A stretch of DNA of 64,000 nucleotides, taken from NCBI RefSeq assembly GCF_000374185.1, contig NZ_KB910518.1, forward strand, positions 1,858,162 to 1,922,161, read 5' to 3'. Of the stretch, positions 9,014-17,430 are shown one piece after another. The notes beneath the pieces were generated by a model. It ran no database searches and was not told the origin of the DNA. It saw only the letters and a program-made list of their open reading frames with translations. The number at the start of each line of letters is the position of its first letter. The first letter of the stretch is position 1. The position numbers were made by a program, and so were the translations under genes. This DNA comes from Paenibacillus sp. HW567. GTDB taxonomy: Bacteria > Bacillota > Bacilli > Paenibacillales > Paenibacillaceae.

Positions 9014-11029
9014 GTGAAAGTGAAATTAAGTTTAAAAGTAAAGATTAGCATCCTGCTGTTTCTTATTATAAGTGTGCCGCTCACTATTTCCGGCGTTATA
9101 TCCTATAATCTGGCTTCAGATGCGCTGCAAAAAACGATTGAAGAGGAATTGCGCGACACCACGAAATCGGCTGCCAAGTCAGTCGATGCACAGCTTGAAG
9201 CTGTAGGCAATTATCTGGGCATTGCCAGCAAGAACAATACACTGGCGAGCTTTGCCGCCAGCCCTGACGGGGCGGCAGACAAGAGTCTGGCCTATGATTA
9301 TATCTCCGGCCTGCAGAAGGACTATGCGAAGCTGCTGGAATCTTTGCTCATCGCGGACAAAGACGGACAGGTGCTGCTGACCAACAGCTCCGAGAACCCG
9401 GGACTGAGTGTGAAGGATCGTGATTATTTTCAGCAGGCGCTTCAAGGAAAAGAAGCTGTCAGCGAGGTTATTCTCTCCAAGGAGACCAATCAGCATATTG
9501 TAGCGGTTGCCCGTCCGCTGCAGCAGGGCGGGAAAGTAACAGGCGTGCTTATCGGAACGGTCGTTTTTGATACCATCTCCGCTCCTGTAGCCGAAGTTAA
9601 GATTGGAGACAACGGATACGGTTATATGATTGACCGTACAGGACTTATTGTCTATCATCCCGAAAAAGAGAAGATTCTCAAGGAAACACTGGACGGCAAC
9701 AGCAACAAGGAATTGAATGACCTTGTGCAGATTATGAAGAGCGGAAAAGCTTCGGATGGCTTCTATACCTATGAAGGCGTCCATAAGTACGTTTCCTTTC
9801 AGCCTGCGGGGAAATGGATTGTAGCTACCACGGCCAATGTTAAGGAATATATGACTCCAGCGACAGAAATCCGCAGTACTACGCTTTTGATTACTATTGC
9901 ATTTATACTGGTTGCCCTGCTCGCGGCTTATTTCTTCACCACACGCAACATTGTGAATCCGATTATCAAGCTGGAGAAGGCTATGGCTCTTGCCGGCGAT
10001 GGAGATTTGACCGTACATACCTCGATCCGCTCCGGGGACGAGCTTCAGACACTGAGTGAATCCTTCAATACGATGATTGACAAGCAGGAGGCCATTATTG
10101 AGAAGGTACGGGCCGGCTCCGTTACCCTGACTTCGATGTCCGAAGAAATGGCGGCCTCTTCGGAGGAGATCAGCGCGTCCATTCAAGAGATCAGCTCCAG
10201 CACTCAGGAAATCGCCTCAGGTGCGGAGAACAGCAATCAGTCTGTCCTTAACGCCTCACAGGTGCTGGTGCAGCTCTCCAGCCTGGTTCAGATGGCGCAG
10301 AGCAAGGCATCGGCAACCTCCGGCAATGCGGATCTTACCAATCAAGCCGCGAAGCGGGGAAGAGCGCAGGTTATGGATACGGTAGAAGCAATGAATATTA
10401 TCAGCAGCAGCACCAAGACAACCGAAGAGCAGCTTCAGACCGTCAGTGAGCTTTCAGGAAAGGTAGCGACAATTATCGGCACGATCAATGCGGTTGCCGA
10501 GCAGACGAACCTGCTGGCACTTAATGCGGCGATTGAGGCCGCAAGAGCAGGTGAAGACGGCAGAGGGTTCAGCGTGGTGGCCGGTGAGGTGCGGAAGCTG
10601 TCGGATGAGACGCACAGACAGGCGGATGAGATTTCCGTGCTGGTTCATGATATGGTCTCGCGGATCTCACAGGCTGTGGATTCAATGAGGGGCGCATCGG
10701 AGGCTGTGGAAGGCGGAGTCCGTGTGGTCAACGATACGGATACTGCTTTTATTCATATCATCAATTCCGTGGAGCTCATAACCGAAAGTGTCCGGGAGAT
10801 TCTGGATATTACCAAGGATGAGGTCGCAACCTCTGATCAAATTATCAAGCTTATTGATAATATGGGCAGCATTTCGGAAATAGCGGCAGCGAATAGCGAG
10901 AATGTATCCAGTGCGACAGAGGAGCAGGCGGCTACCGTCAACAACTTCGCGGCTTCGGCCCAGGAGGTAAGCGCTATGGCGAACGAACTGGAGACCCTCG
11001 TGGAGAAATTTAAAATCAGGGGTGAATAG
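9014..11029 (+). CDS. Methyl-accepting chemotaxis protein, dCache sensor
   Basis: A 671-residue transmembrane receptor. A first membrane segment (about residues 9-31) leads to a ~250-residue extracellular dCache-type domain, with features such as DYFQQALQGKEAVSE and YGYMIDRTGLIVYHP. A second membrane segment follows (about 288-310). Next come a HAMP domain (TRNIVNPIIKLEKAM) and a long coiled-coil signalling domain whose tip is [20 protein letters not shown]. The start is GTG 9014 after AAGGAGAG. The gene lies between the anti-sigma kinase and the STAS gene, with a one-base gap to the latter, so it is part of the partner-switching operon. This is unusual for an MCP and suggests that receptor output and partner switching are linked. 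Its ligand is not predictable; dCache domains often bind amino acids. Confidence 0.93.
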   Translation: MKVKLSLKVKISILLFLIISVPLTISGVISYNLASDALQKTIEEELRDTTKSAAKSVDAQLEAVGNYLGIASKNNTLASFAASPDGAADKSLAYDYISGLQKDYAKLLESLLIADKDGQVLLTNSSENPGLSVKDRDYFQQALQGKEAVSEVILSKETNQHIVAVARPLQQGGKVTGVLIGTVVFDTISAPVAEVKIGDNGYGYMIDRTGLIVYHPEKEKILKETLDGNSNKELNDLVQIMKSGKASDGFYTYEGVHKYVSFQPAGKWIVATTANVKEYMTPATEIRSTTLLITIAFILVALLAAYFFTTRNIVNPIIKLEKAMALAGDGDLTVHTSIRSGDELQTLSESFNTMIDKQEAIIEKVRAGSVTLTSMSEEMAASSEEISASIQEISSSTQEIASGAENSNQSVLNASQVLVQLSSLVQMAQSKASATSGNADLTNQAAKRGRAQVMDTVEAMNIISSSTKTTEEQLQTVSELSGKVATIIGTINAVAEQTNLLALNAAIEAARAGEDGRGFSVVAGEVRKLSDETHRQADEISVLVHDMVSRISQAVDSMRGASEAVEGGVRVVNDTDTAFIHIINSVELITESVREILDITKDEVATSDQIIKLIDNMGSISEIAAANSENVSSATEEQAATVNNFAASAQEVSAMANELETLVEKFKIRGE

Positions 11030-11030
11030 C

Positions 11031-11309
11031 GTGAGCGAGATTACGATTGAAATGCCCGAGATGTTTTCGGTGGAAGAAGCAAGTGAGTTTAGAGAGAGCA
11101 TTAGAGAGCATATTCAGAATGGGGTTTCCAGCTTATTGCTTGATTTTGGCGGCTGCAAGTTTATTGACAGCACCGGTCTTGGCGTCATTGTCAGCTCCTA
11201 CAAGAAGTGTGTGGAGAACGGCGGCACGATCAGGCTGAAGGCGTTGAATGCCAATGTGCGGAAAATCTTTGAGTTAACCAGACTAACGAATGTGTTTGAG
11301 ATTCTCTGA
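11031..11309 (+). CDS. STAS-domain anti-anti-sigma factor (RsbV/SpoIIAA-like)
   Basis: A 92-residue single STAS domain. The phosphorylatable serine is in FIDSTGLGVIVS, the family signature. When unphosphorylated it would bind the RsbW-like kinase encoded at 8600; the PP2C protein at 7155 would remove the phosphate. The GTG at 11031 is preferred because AGGGGTG lies six bases upstream. An in-frame GTG at 11022 overlaps the MCP gene but has no binding site. It is the last gene of the operon and is followed by a terminator. Confidence 0.88.
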   Translation: MSEITIEMPEMFSVEEASEFRESIREHIQNGVSSLLLDFGGCKFIDSTGLGVIVSSYKKCVENGGTIRLKALNANVRKIFELTRLTNVFEIL

Positions 11310-11317
11310 GTGATAAT

Positions 11318-11360
11318 AACGGCTGGGGCGTCCCTATAAGGACAGTCCAGCCGTTTTTTT
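11318..11360 (+). terminator. Rho-independent terminator of the partner-switch operon
   Basis: AACGGCTGG (11318-11326) pairs with CCAGCCGTT (11347-11355), extended by GTCC/GGAC inside, followed by seven T residues. Confidence 0.88.
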
Positions 11361-11396
11361 AGTATGACGGTGCAGGTATGTGGTCCGGGAAAATGG

Positions 11397-11801
11397 CTAG
11401 TCAGTGATGTTGCGGGTGTAGTATTCAATAATATCCTTCCGGCGGATAATGCCAAGGAAGATGCCGCTATCGTCCACAACCGGAACGAAATTCTGGTCCG
11501 CAGCCAGTGTGAGCATATCCTCCATCTGGGCATGAATCCCGACACTTTCGTTATGCACGTGCCGCTGGATTTCGTTTACTGTGACTTCACGCAAATTCTC
11601 AAAAGTTAAGCCCGTTGTATTCTTCAGCTTCCATAGCAGATCTCCCTCCGATAAGGTTCCAACATATTTACCTTCTTCATCAATGATCGGGATAGCCGAA
11701 TAATAATGATGCTCTAGCTGCTCCAGGGCTTCCAGCATGCTTATGGAGGAGGTGATGAAGGATACCTGAGCTTTGGGCAGCAAAAAAGAGGATATTTCCA
11801 T
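11397..11801 (-). CDS. CBS-domain protein
   Basis: A 134-residue protein made of two CBS motifs (about residues 10-65 and 75-132), with EGKYVGTLSEGDLLW and DDSGIFLGIIRRKDIIEYY as the typical ends. CBS pairs bind adenine nucleotides or c-di-AMP and act as energy or second-messenger sensors. It is close to the CbpB/YkuL type of stand-alone CBS protein in Firmicutes, but the length alone cannot prove this. The ATG at 11801 follows AAAGGAGC on the minus strand. It is transcribed alone, convergent with the partner-switch operon. Confidence 0.85.
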   Translation of the reverse strand: MEISSFLLPKAQVSFITSSISMLEALEQLEHHYYSAIPIIDEEGKYVGTLSEGDLLWKLKNTTGLTFENLREVTVNEIQRHVHNESVGIHAQMEDMLTLAADQNFVPVVDDSGIFLGIIRRKDIIEYYTRNITD

Positions 11802-11904
11802 AGGTAGGCTCCTTTCAGCAGAATTTTGCAGATCGCGTACCTATATTAAACCATAGTTTGCTATGTAAGCGTATTTAAAATTTGATTTTTTGCCCGGAGA
11901 GCTT

Positions 11905-14900
11905 CTATTTGCCCTCCGGCTTGTCCAATTGTGGAATCATAAAAGACACCGAAGTACCTTGATCCACCTTGCTCTGAATACTCAGCCCCCGGCCGTAGAG
12001 CTGGGTTAAACGCCTGTTCGTATTGAGCAGTCCGATCCCGCCGCTGAATTTGCGGGTATGATCCAACAGGTGGCCAATCCGTTCTTCCGATATGCCTTTT
12101 CCGTTGTCCCTGACCTCAAAGACGATGAAGCCGTCCATTCTGGAAATGCGGATGATAAGCAAACCTCCGCGTGATCGGCTGAGCAGTCCGTGTTTGACCG
12201 CATTTTCTACGATCGGCTGTAAGGTGAGCGGAGGGAGCAGCGGATCTAACCCTTCCTCAATCTCCCATTCTATGGATAGCCGCTCCTCGAACCGGGCTTT
12301 TTCGATATATAGATAGGCGCGAACCAGTTCCAGCTCATGAGAGAGAGCGACCAGTTGATTGGAGTTTATATAATCGAAGCTGATGCGCAGATAGGAGGAG
12401 AACGCCTCGCTGAGATCGCGCATTTTTTCGGTATCAAATTCGCTTAAGGCCATAATTGAATTCAGAGTATTGAACAGGAAATGCGGCTGGATTTGTGCCT
12501 GCAAATAGGCAGCCTCCATGCGCAGCTTCTCGTCGATGGATTGCTTCAGCCCTGTTAAAGACCGGACCCGGTACTTAAGCTCCAAGGCGTCAACAGGTTT
12601 GACCAGGTAATCGCTCGCCCCGGACAGAAAACCCGTATAGATATCCTCAGGCTGATTGCGGGCGGTCAGCAGCAGTATAGGCAGTTCGTAGCTTGAAAAG
12701 CGCTCACGAACAGTCCGGGTCAGCTCATAACCGGACATATTCGGCATCATCACATCGGCAATGAGGAGATCCCATTGTTCCGTGCCAAGCAGCTTCAAGG
12801 CTTCGCCGGCGCTTAGAACCGTTCGGATATGATAATGCTCCCCCGAGAGAATACTGGACAGCACCCTGAGGTTGACCGGATCATCATCGACTGCCAGGAT
12901 TTTGACCTCGCCTGCAGATATTTGCAATTCGTCAGGATGGAAAGTACTCCATAGCGTGGACAGGGCGGCAGAATGACTCCGCTGGGCAAGACATGCTTCC
13001 GAAGTCACGGTGTTCGCCATCATATCACCGCCAGAGATATCCAGCGCTCGTATCCTGTCAGAAGCATCGGCCAGGGGAAGTGTGAAGGAGAACATGGAGC
13101 CTTGGCCGGGTGCAGAGCGGACACTGAGGGTTCCCCCGTGAAGCTCCACAAGCTGCTTGCAAATACTAAGGCCTAAGCCTATCCCGCCGCCTTCATTGAT
13201 CCCTTGTTGTCCCTGTTCATAGGGCTCAAATATGCGGGCCTGCGTTGCTTGATCCATACCGGCACCCGTATCTGCCACATGAACAGATAGTTGCTTGCCT
13301 TGAGTCGCGGCGGATACGGTAATGCTGCCTTCGTTGGTATACTTGATTGCGTTGTGCAACAGGTTGAACAGAATCTGCACAAGCCGTTTCTCATCGGCGA
13401 ATACGGGAGGCAGCGAGTCTGCAATATCATTTTTCAGCATCAGCGCCCGGCCTTCTGTCATAAATTCAAACATGTCGATGACGCCTGAAACCAGCGATTG
13501 AAGGGACAGAGGCTGCTGCTGCAGCACAATCCGTTTGTCCTGAAGACGGGTTACGTCGAGAAGATCGTTCAGCAAATTGGACATCCGGCGGCTAATGGTA
13601 ATGAGCAGCTCCATGTCCTGAACGCTTTTGTGATCCATCACTGCCTGCTCTTTCGCCGCAATGGTCTGGGCGATATTGATGATGCCATGCAAAGGGGTTC
13701 TCAGCTCATGTGAGGTGTTGGCCAGGAATTGATCCTTCAGCCGGTCATTTTCCTGCAACTTCCACGTAAGCTTGGCATTCTCTTCCGAATTGCGGAAGTA
13801 ACGCTTGAACCAATAAGCTGAGAAGCCGACAATGGTCGCAATGACATCGACAGGGTAATAGTAGCTGCTGGTTTTTTCCAAGGATTCAACAGTACCCCAA
13901 GCTACACTGGAAGCAATGCTGGTTGCGGCAAAAAGCAAAAAAACCGCATCTTCTTGTTCCTGAATCACCATTCGCACAATCCTGCAGACTACGCCCGTCA
14001 CTGGAAGCAGATAGATAACGGCGAACAAGGGGATCGTGTGAAAAATATATTGTACAGGCACAATCAGCAAAAAGAGGGAATAGAGAAACAAGGTCGCAGC
14101 ATAGGCTTTGAACCATTTGCCGTATTTCGGGCTCCCTGAGAAGTTATAGCTGAGCAGCAGCATAAAAAAGGACAGCCATATGTAAGACAGCAGCTTGATT
14201 TTCAGCGCCCAGGCATAATTGATCGGCAGCCACAGGAGCAGCAGGGTATCATTATCTGCCACGATGGAGATGCCAACGGCCAGCAGTAGCAGGAAAAACA
14301 GCAAAAAGGCTTTTTGCCGGGGATTAAAAAAATACAATATCCCGGCATATAAGGCATGCAGAAGCAGAATAATGAATGTTACCAACTGAAAGCCGATCGA
14401 ATACCAGCGCTGGGTGTCTATTACCGCTTGAGTGCCGAAACGGATGGAATGGACGATGCCGCCATCCAGAGGCTGGTCGAAATTGGCGGTGCGGACGAGC
14501 AGCTCAATCTCCTGGCGGTTCGCGGCAATATAGGACGCAGTGTATGAAATTGCCTTTGGTGTGTATTCTGCCTTGCTGTCGGATAGCTTGCCGATGGGCA
14601 ATTCCTTTTGTCCGTTAATTTCGAGCTCTGAGGCAGCTTGAATGCGCTGAACCCAGAATCCGTATGGCTCATTTAGTGGTTGGCCCAGCAGAATCCGCAG
14701 CTTGTAGGTTGCAAAGCCGAAGGAGGGACGCTCCCCTTTAGTGACAGCATCACTCCAGTCGCCTGGAACCATGACAAAACCCGGCTTCTCCATATTAGGG
14801 TGCAAAAAATCCTCATGTGTCAAAAATTTGCCGGGATATATTTCCCACTCGCCGTCCAGTGTAATGGAGCGGGAGTCTTTGATATTCCAGCCGCGCAAAT

Positions 14901-15042
14901 CAAGCACACCTTGAACAGCCTTCGGGTGCTCAGGTGTGGCATAAGCGGTGAGCCATAACCAGCGGATGGCCAGGAGGATGGCCAAATACAACATAATGAG
15001 GGTTATATTTTTCAAGTAAAATTGAATTGGTTTATTCATCAT
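11905..15042 (-). CDS. 7TMR-DISM hybrid kinase with HisKA, receiver and LytS-type kinase domains
   Basis: A 1045-residue membrane sensor. One N-terminal helix leads to an extracellular 7TMR-DISMED2-like beta domain (about 40-195), then seven membrane helices (about 205-415). A complete HisKA/HATPase module follows (SHELRTPLHGII; NLLHNAIKYTNEG; GIGLGLSICKQL). Next come a receiver domain (VDDDPVN, phospho-Asp in LIADVMMPN, Lys in YLVKPVD) and a second kinase of the LytS/His_kinase family (QIQPHFLFNTLNSIMAL) with its own HATPase (VENAVKHGLL). It therefore has two histidine phosphorylation sites of different families in one chain. No cognate response regulator lies next to it. The start is uncertain: two ATG codons in tandem at 15042 with only a weak AAAG upstream. 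Confidence 0.92.
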   Translation of the reverse strand: MMNKPIQFYLKNITLIMLYLAILLAIRWLWLTAYATPEHPKAVQGVLDLRGWNIKDSRSITLDGEWEIYPGKFLTHEDFLHPNMEKPGFVMVPGDWSDAVTKGERPSFGFATYKLRILLGQPLNEPYGFWVQRIQAASELEINGQKELPIGKLSDSKAEYTPKAISYTASYIAANRQEIELLVRTANFDQPLDGGIVHSIRFGTQAVIDTQRWYSIGFQLVTFIILLLHALYAGILYFFNPRQKAFLLFFLLLLAVGISIVADNDTLLLLWLPINYAWALKIKLLSYIWLSFFMLLLSYNFSGSPKYGKWFKAYAATLFLYSLFLLIVPVQYIFHTIPLFAVIYLLPVTGVVCRIVRMVIQEQEDAVFLLFAATSIASSVAWGTVESLEKTSSYYYPVDVIATIVGFSAYWFKRYFRNSEENAKLTWKLQENDRLKDQFLANTSHELRTPLHGIINIAQTIAAKEQAVMDHKSVQDMELLITISRRMSNLLNDLLDVTRLQDKRIVLQQQPLSLQSLVSGVIDMFEFMTEGRALMLKNDIADSLPPVFADEKRLVQILFNLLHNAIKYTNEGSITVSAATQGKQLSVHVADTGAGMDQATQARIFEPYEQGQQGINEGGGIGLGLSICKQLVELHGGTLSVRSAPGQGSMFSFTLPLADASDRIRALDISGGDMMANTVTSEACLAQRSHSAALSTLWSTFHPDELQISAGEVKILAVDDDPVNLRVLSSILSGEHYHIRTVLSAGEALKLLGTEQWDLLIADVMMPNMSGYELTRTVRERFSSYELPILLLTARNQPEDIYTGFLSGASDYLVKPVDALELKYRVRSLTGLKQSIDEKLRMEAAYLQAQIQPHFLFNTLNSIMALSEFDTEKMRDLSEAFSSYLRISFDYINSNQLVALSHELELVRAYLYIEKARFEERLSIEWEIEEGLDPLLPPLTLQPIVENAVKHGLLSRSRGGLLIIRISRMDGFIVFEVRDNGKGISEERIGHLLDHTRKFSGGIGLLNTNRRLTQLYGRGLSIQSKVDQGTSVSFMIPQLDKPEGK

Positions 15043-15142
15043 AAAACTTTAATTCGACAAATAATTCGCATTTTCCTTCAAAAAAAGAATACAGAATCCT
15101 TCAGAAGAAGGTCCTATATCCTTAATATTTAGCGGTATAAGT

Positions 15143-15577
15143 TTAAGCGTTATTGCCAGCTTCACCATTGTCGTGGTTGAACTGCCAGATGATGCCGAAC
15201 TTGTCCTTCAGGCTGCCGTAACATTTGCTAAAGAAGGTCTCCTGCAATTCCATAGTTACAGTTCCGCCTTCGGCAAGCTTATGGTACCACCCTTTGAGCT
15301 TCTCGACATTGGTATTTGATAGTGTAAGATTTACGTTATTCCCTTCCACAAAAGGCATGCCCGGAAAAACATCCGAGAACATCAGCGGGCTGCCGTCAAC
15401 AAGCAGCATGGCATGCATTACAAGATCTTTGGCCTCGTCCGGCAGAGGGTAGGAAGGATCGGCAGGTGATTGTCCAAAAGTCATGATGTTCGGAGTTTCT
15501 GTCCCAAAGACGCCCGCATAAAATTCCACAGCTTCACGGGAGTTTCCGTTGAAATTCAAGTAAACATTAATTGCCAC
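15143..15577 (-). CDS. PhnB-like VOC (glyoxalase fold) protein
   Basis: Member of the vicinal-oxygen-chelate superfamily, PhnB/YjdN type, formerly annotated as 3-demethylubiquinone methyltransferase-like. Family marks are INVYLNFNGNSREAVEFY at the N-terminus, PLMFSDVFPG in the middle and KFGIIWQFNH at the end. Length after start correction is 144 residues. The GTG at 15577 is chosen since AGGAG (15586-15590) lies eight bases before it and the product then begins with the usual family N-terminus. The longer GTG at 15586 overlaps that binding site. Substrate and reaction are unknown for this family. It is a single gene with no obvious partner. Confidence 0.85.
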   Translation of the reverse strand: MAINVYLNFNGNSREAVEFYAGVFGTETPNIMTFGQSPADPSYPLPDEAKDLVMHAMLLVDGSPLMFSDVFPGMPFVEGNNVNLTLSNTNVEKLKGWYHKLAEGGTVTMELQETFFSKCYGSLKDKFGIIWQFNHDNGEAGNNA

Positions 15578-15811
15578 ATGCTTCACTCCTCAAGTGTTTT
15601 GTACAGACAAGCGTATTGCATCCACATTGTAGCATGTGCCTATCCATTTATAAATATACGGATCTATCCTGAAATAACGATGTCCGAACAGAGGACATTG
15701 TTATGGAAGCCTCGAATTTGGCGAAGCTAAATTGAGGGTCTTCTATGGAATTTCATCGTCTGAAGTGCCGCGAAAGAGCGGCATGGATGTCTGTTGTTCG
15801 TATAGTGAAAC

Positions 15812-16015
15812 TCATAATTCATTTAAAATTTCATTGACCCAGGAATAACATTGCTGCAATTGCTCATCGGTGATCAGGTCGGAACGGTGTTCGAACAGAT
15901 CAAGCCATTTGAAAAGGTATTCACTGCGCCCGGCCAATTCGCTTAACGAATATTCACTTTCGTATATGTTTCTCAAGCTCTCTGTTTCTGCCGGATCGAA
16001 TGGGGTGATATTACA
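15812..16015 (-). pseudogene. C-terminal remnant of an unidentified gene
   Basis: On the minus strand a 67-codon open frame ends in TGA (15812-15814) and begins directly after an in-frame TAA (16016-16018) without an ATG or GTG start. It reads like real protein: hydrophilic and aromatic-rich, with segments YESEYSLSELAGRSEYLFKW and QQCYSWVNEILNEL. Codon use is normal. I read it as the surviving end of a degraded gene of about immunity-protein or stress-protein size. The family is not recognised. The rest of the 667-bp gap (15578-16253) holds no other supportable gene; a short open piece near 16071-16130 (plus strand, AIELAAGALFG) may be a second scrap. Confidence 0.4.
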
Positions 16016-16253
16016 TTAAGTTGAACACTCTCGTGAGCAGAGGAAATAGTCATATGTTAAGATCATAGGGCGTTCTGTATGCCATTGAATTGGCCGCTGG
16101 AGCGCTCTTTGGCTGTGTACATGACAGGGAATAGGAAAATGGCAGAATGACTAAAGCACCAAGCAGGAATAATCTGGGCAGGTATCGAATAAATAGCGAG
16201 AATATCAGCATAATTCGACTTTACTTTCATACATAAGAGGGGTTGTCACTACT

Positions 16254-17417
16254 ATGAAGAAGAACAAGACGCTTTTCCTGATCGTGACGTTTGCTTTAAT
16301 TTTTCTGCTGCCTTTATTCGGGAGCTTAGCGAAATGGAAGGGGATGCCGCCGGGTTATGGCGATTTTCCCGCCCAATTGGCGGAGGCTGACCCGGGTTTT
16401 AGTGTGCTGTATTTTTCCCTGGCCTGCGTTGTTGCGCTGCTGATTACGCTGGTGCTGGTATTTCCCCGTCTTTTCGGATTCAAAAAAGTGAAAGAAGCTC
16501 CCGCGCCGAAAGGTAAGGCTACTCCTTTTCCGGTCTGGTTCTGGTGGAGCCTGCCTGTGCTGGTGATCAGTTGGTTTCTGATGTGGGCACGGGTGAAGCT
16601 CGTCATTTCACTGGAATATTACACTTTTGTCCCGCTGTGGTGGTCCTTCATTCTAATTCTGGATGGCCTGGTCTATAAAAGAAATAAAGGCGCGTCGATC
16701 ATCTCCCGCAAACCCCATGTCATGCAGCTTCTCGCTGTGGTGTCCTGCTTCAGTTGGTTCGCCTTCGAATACCTGAATTTTTTTGTCATCGAAAACTGGT
16801 ATTATCCCAATAACAAAATCTTCACGAATTTCGGCAATGTGTTCTGGTTCTCGCTGTCGTACACGACGGTGCTTCCGGCGATCATTGAATGGTATATGCT
16901 TCTTAAGACCTCCAGCGCCTTCAGGAACCGCTACAAATATGGCCCGAAGCTCTCCGTTTCCCGGACCCTTCTGATTATTTATTACATTCTTGGGTTGATT
17001 CTGGCCTTCGGCATGGGCTATTATCCTTATCTGCTGTTTTGGGTGCTCTGGGTCGCCCTGGTTCCGATGCTGTCCGCCGCAATGGCGCTGGTCGGCTACT
17101 GGACGCCTTTTACAACGATCAGGAACGGCGATTGGTCTAATGTAATTCTGATCGGTCTGGCGACGTTGTTCAACGGCTTCTTCTGGGAGTTCTGGAATTT
17201 CGGCAGCGAATGGTTTCACGATTCAGCTCCGACCAACCCGAATTTTTGGAAGTACTCCGTACCTTATCTGGACAAATTCCATATTTTCTCCGAGATGCCT
17301 GTCCTGGGCTATTTCGGGTATCTCTTTTTCGGGCTGAATTGCTGGATTATCTGGCTGATAGCTGCCTATGTGTTCAAATTTGACGCTGACTTCGAAGTGA
17401 CGGGAGATAACAGCTAA
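16254..17417 (+). CDS. Polytopic membrane protein of unknown function
   Basis: A 387-residue protein with about nine hydrophobic segments, rich in Trp, Phe and Tyr. The first segment is at residues 5-25, followed by an outside loop containing KGMPPGYGDFP. No transporter or enzyme motif is recognised. ATG 16254 follows AGAGGGG. The gene is 13 bp from the giant kinase-GGDEF gene downstream, whose ribosome binding site starts at its stop codon, so they are co-transcribed and probably translationally linked. The downstream protein has no membrane segment of its own, so this protein could be its membrane partner or sensor. That is inference only. Confidence 0.75.
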   Translation: MKKNKTLFLIVTFALIFLLPLFGSLAKWKGMPPGYGDFPAQLAEADPGFSVLYFSLACVVALLITLVLVFPRLFGFKKVKEAPAPKGKATPFPVWFWWSLPVLVISWFLMWARVKLVISLEYYTFVPLWWSFILILDGLVYKRNKGASIISRKPHVMQLLAVVSCFSWFAFEYLNFFVIENWYYPNNKIFTNFGNVFWFSLSYTTVLPAIIEWYMLLKTSSAFRNRYKYGPKLSVSRTLLIIYYILGLILAFGMGYYPYLLFWVLWVALVPMLSAAMALVGYWTPFTTIRNGDWSNVILIGLATLFNGFFWEFWNFGSEWFHDSAPTNPNFWKYSVPYLDKFHIFSEMPVLGYFGYLFFGLNCWIIWLIAAYVFKFDADFEVTGDNS

Positions 17418-17430
17418 AGGTGGAGTGGGT

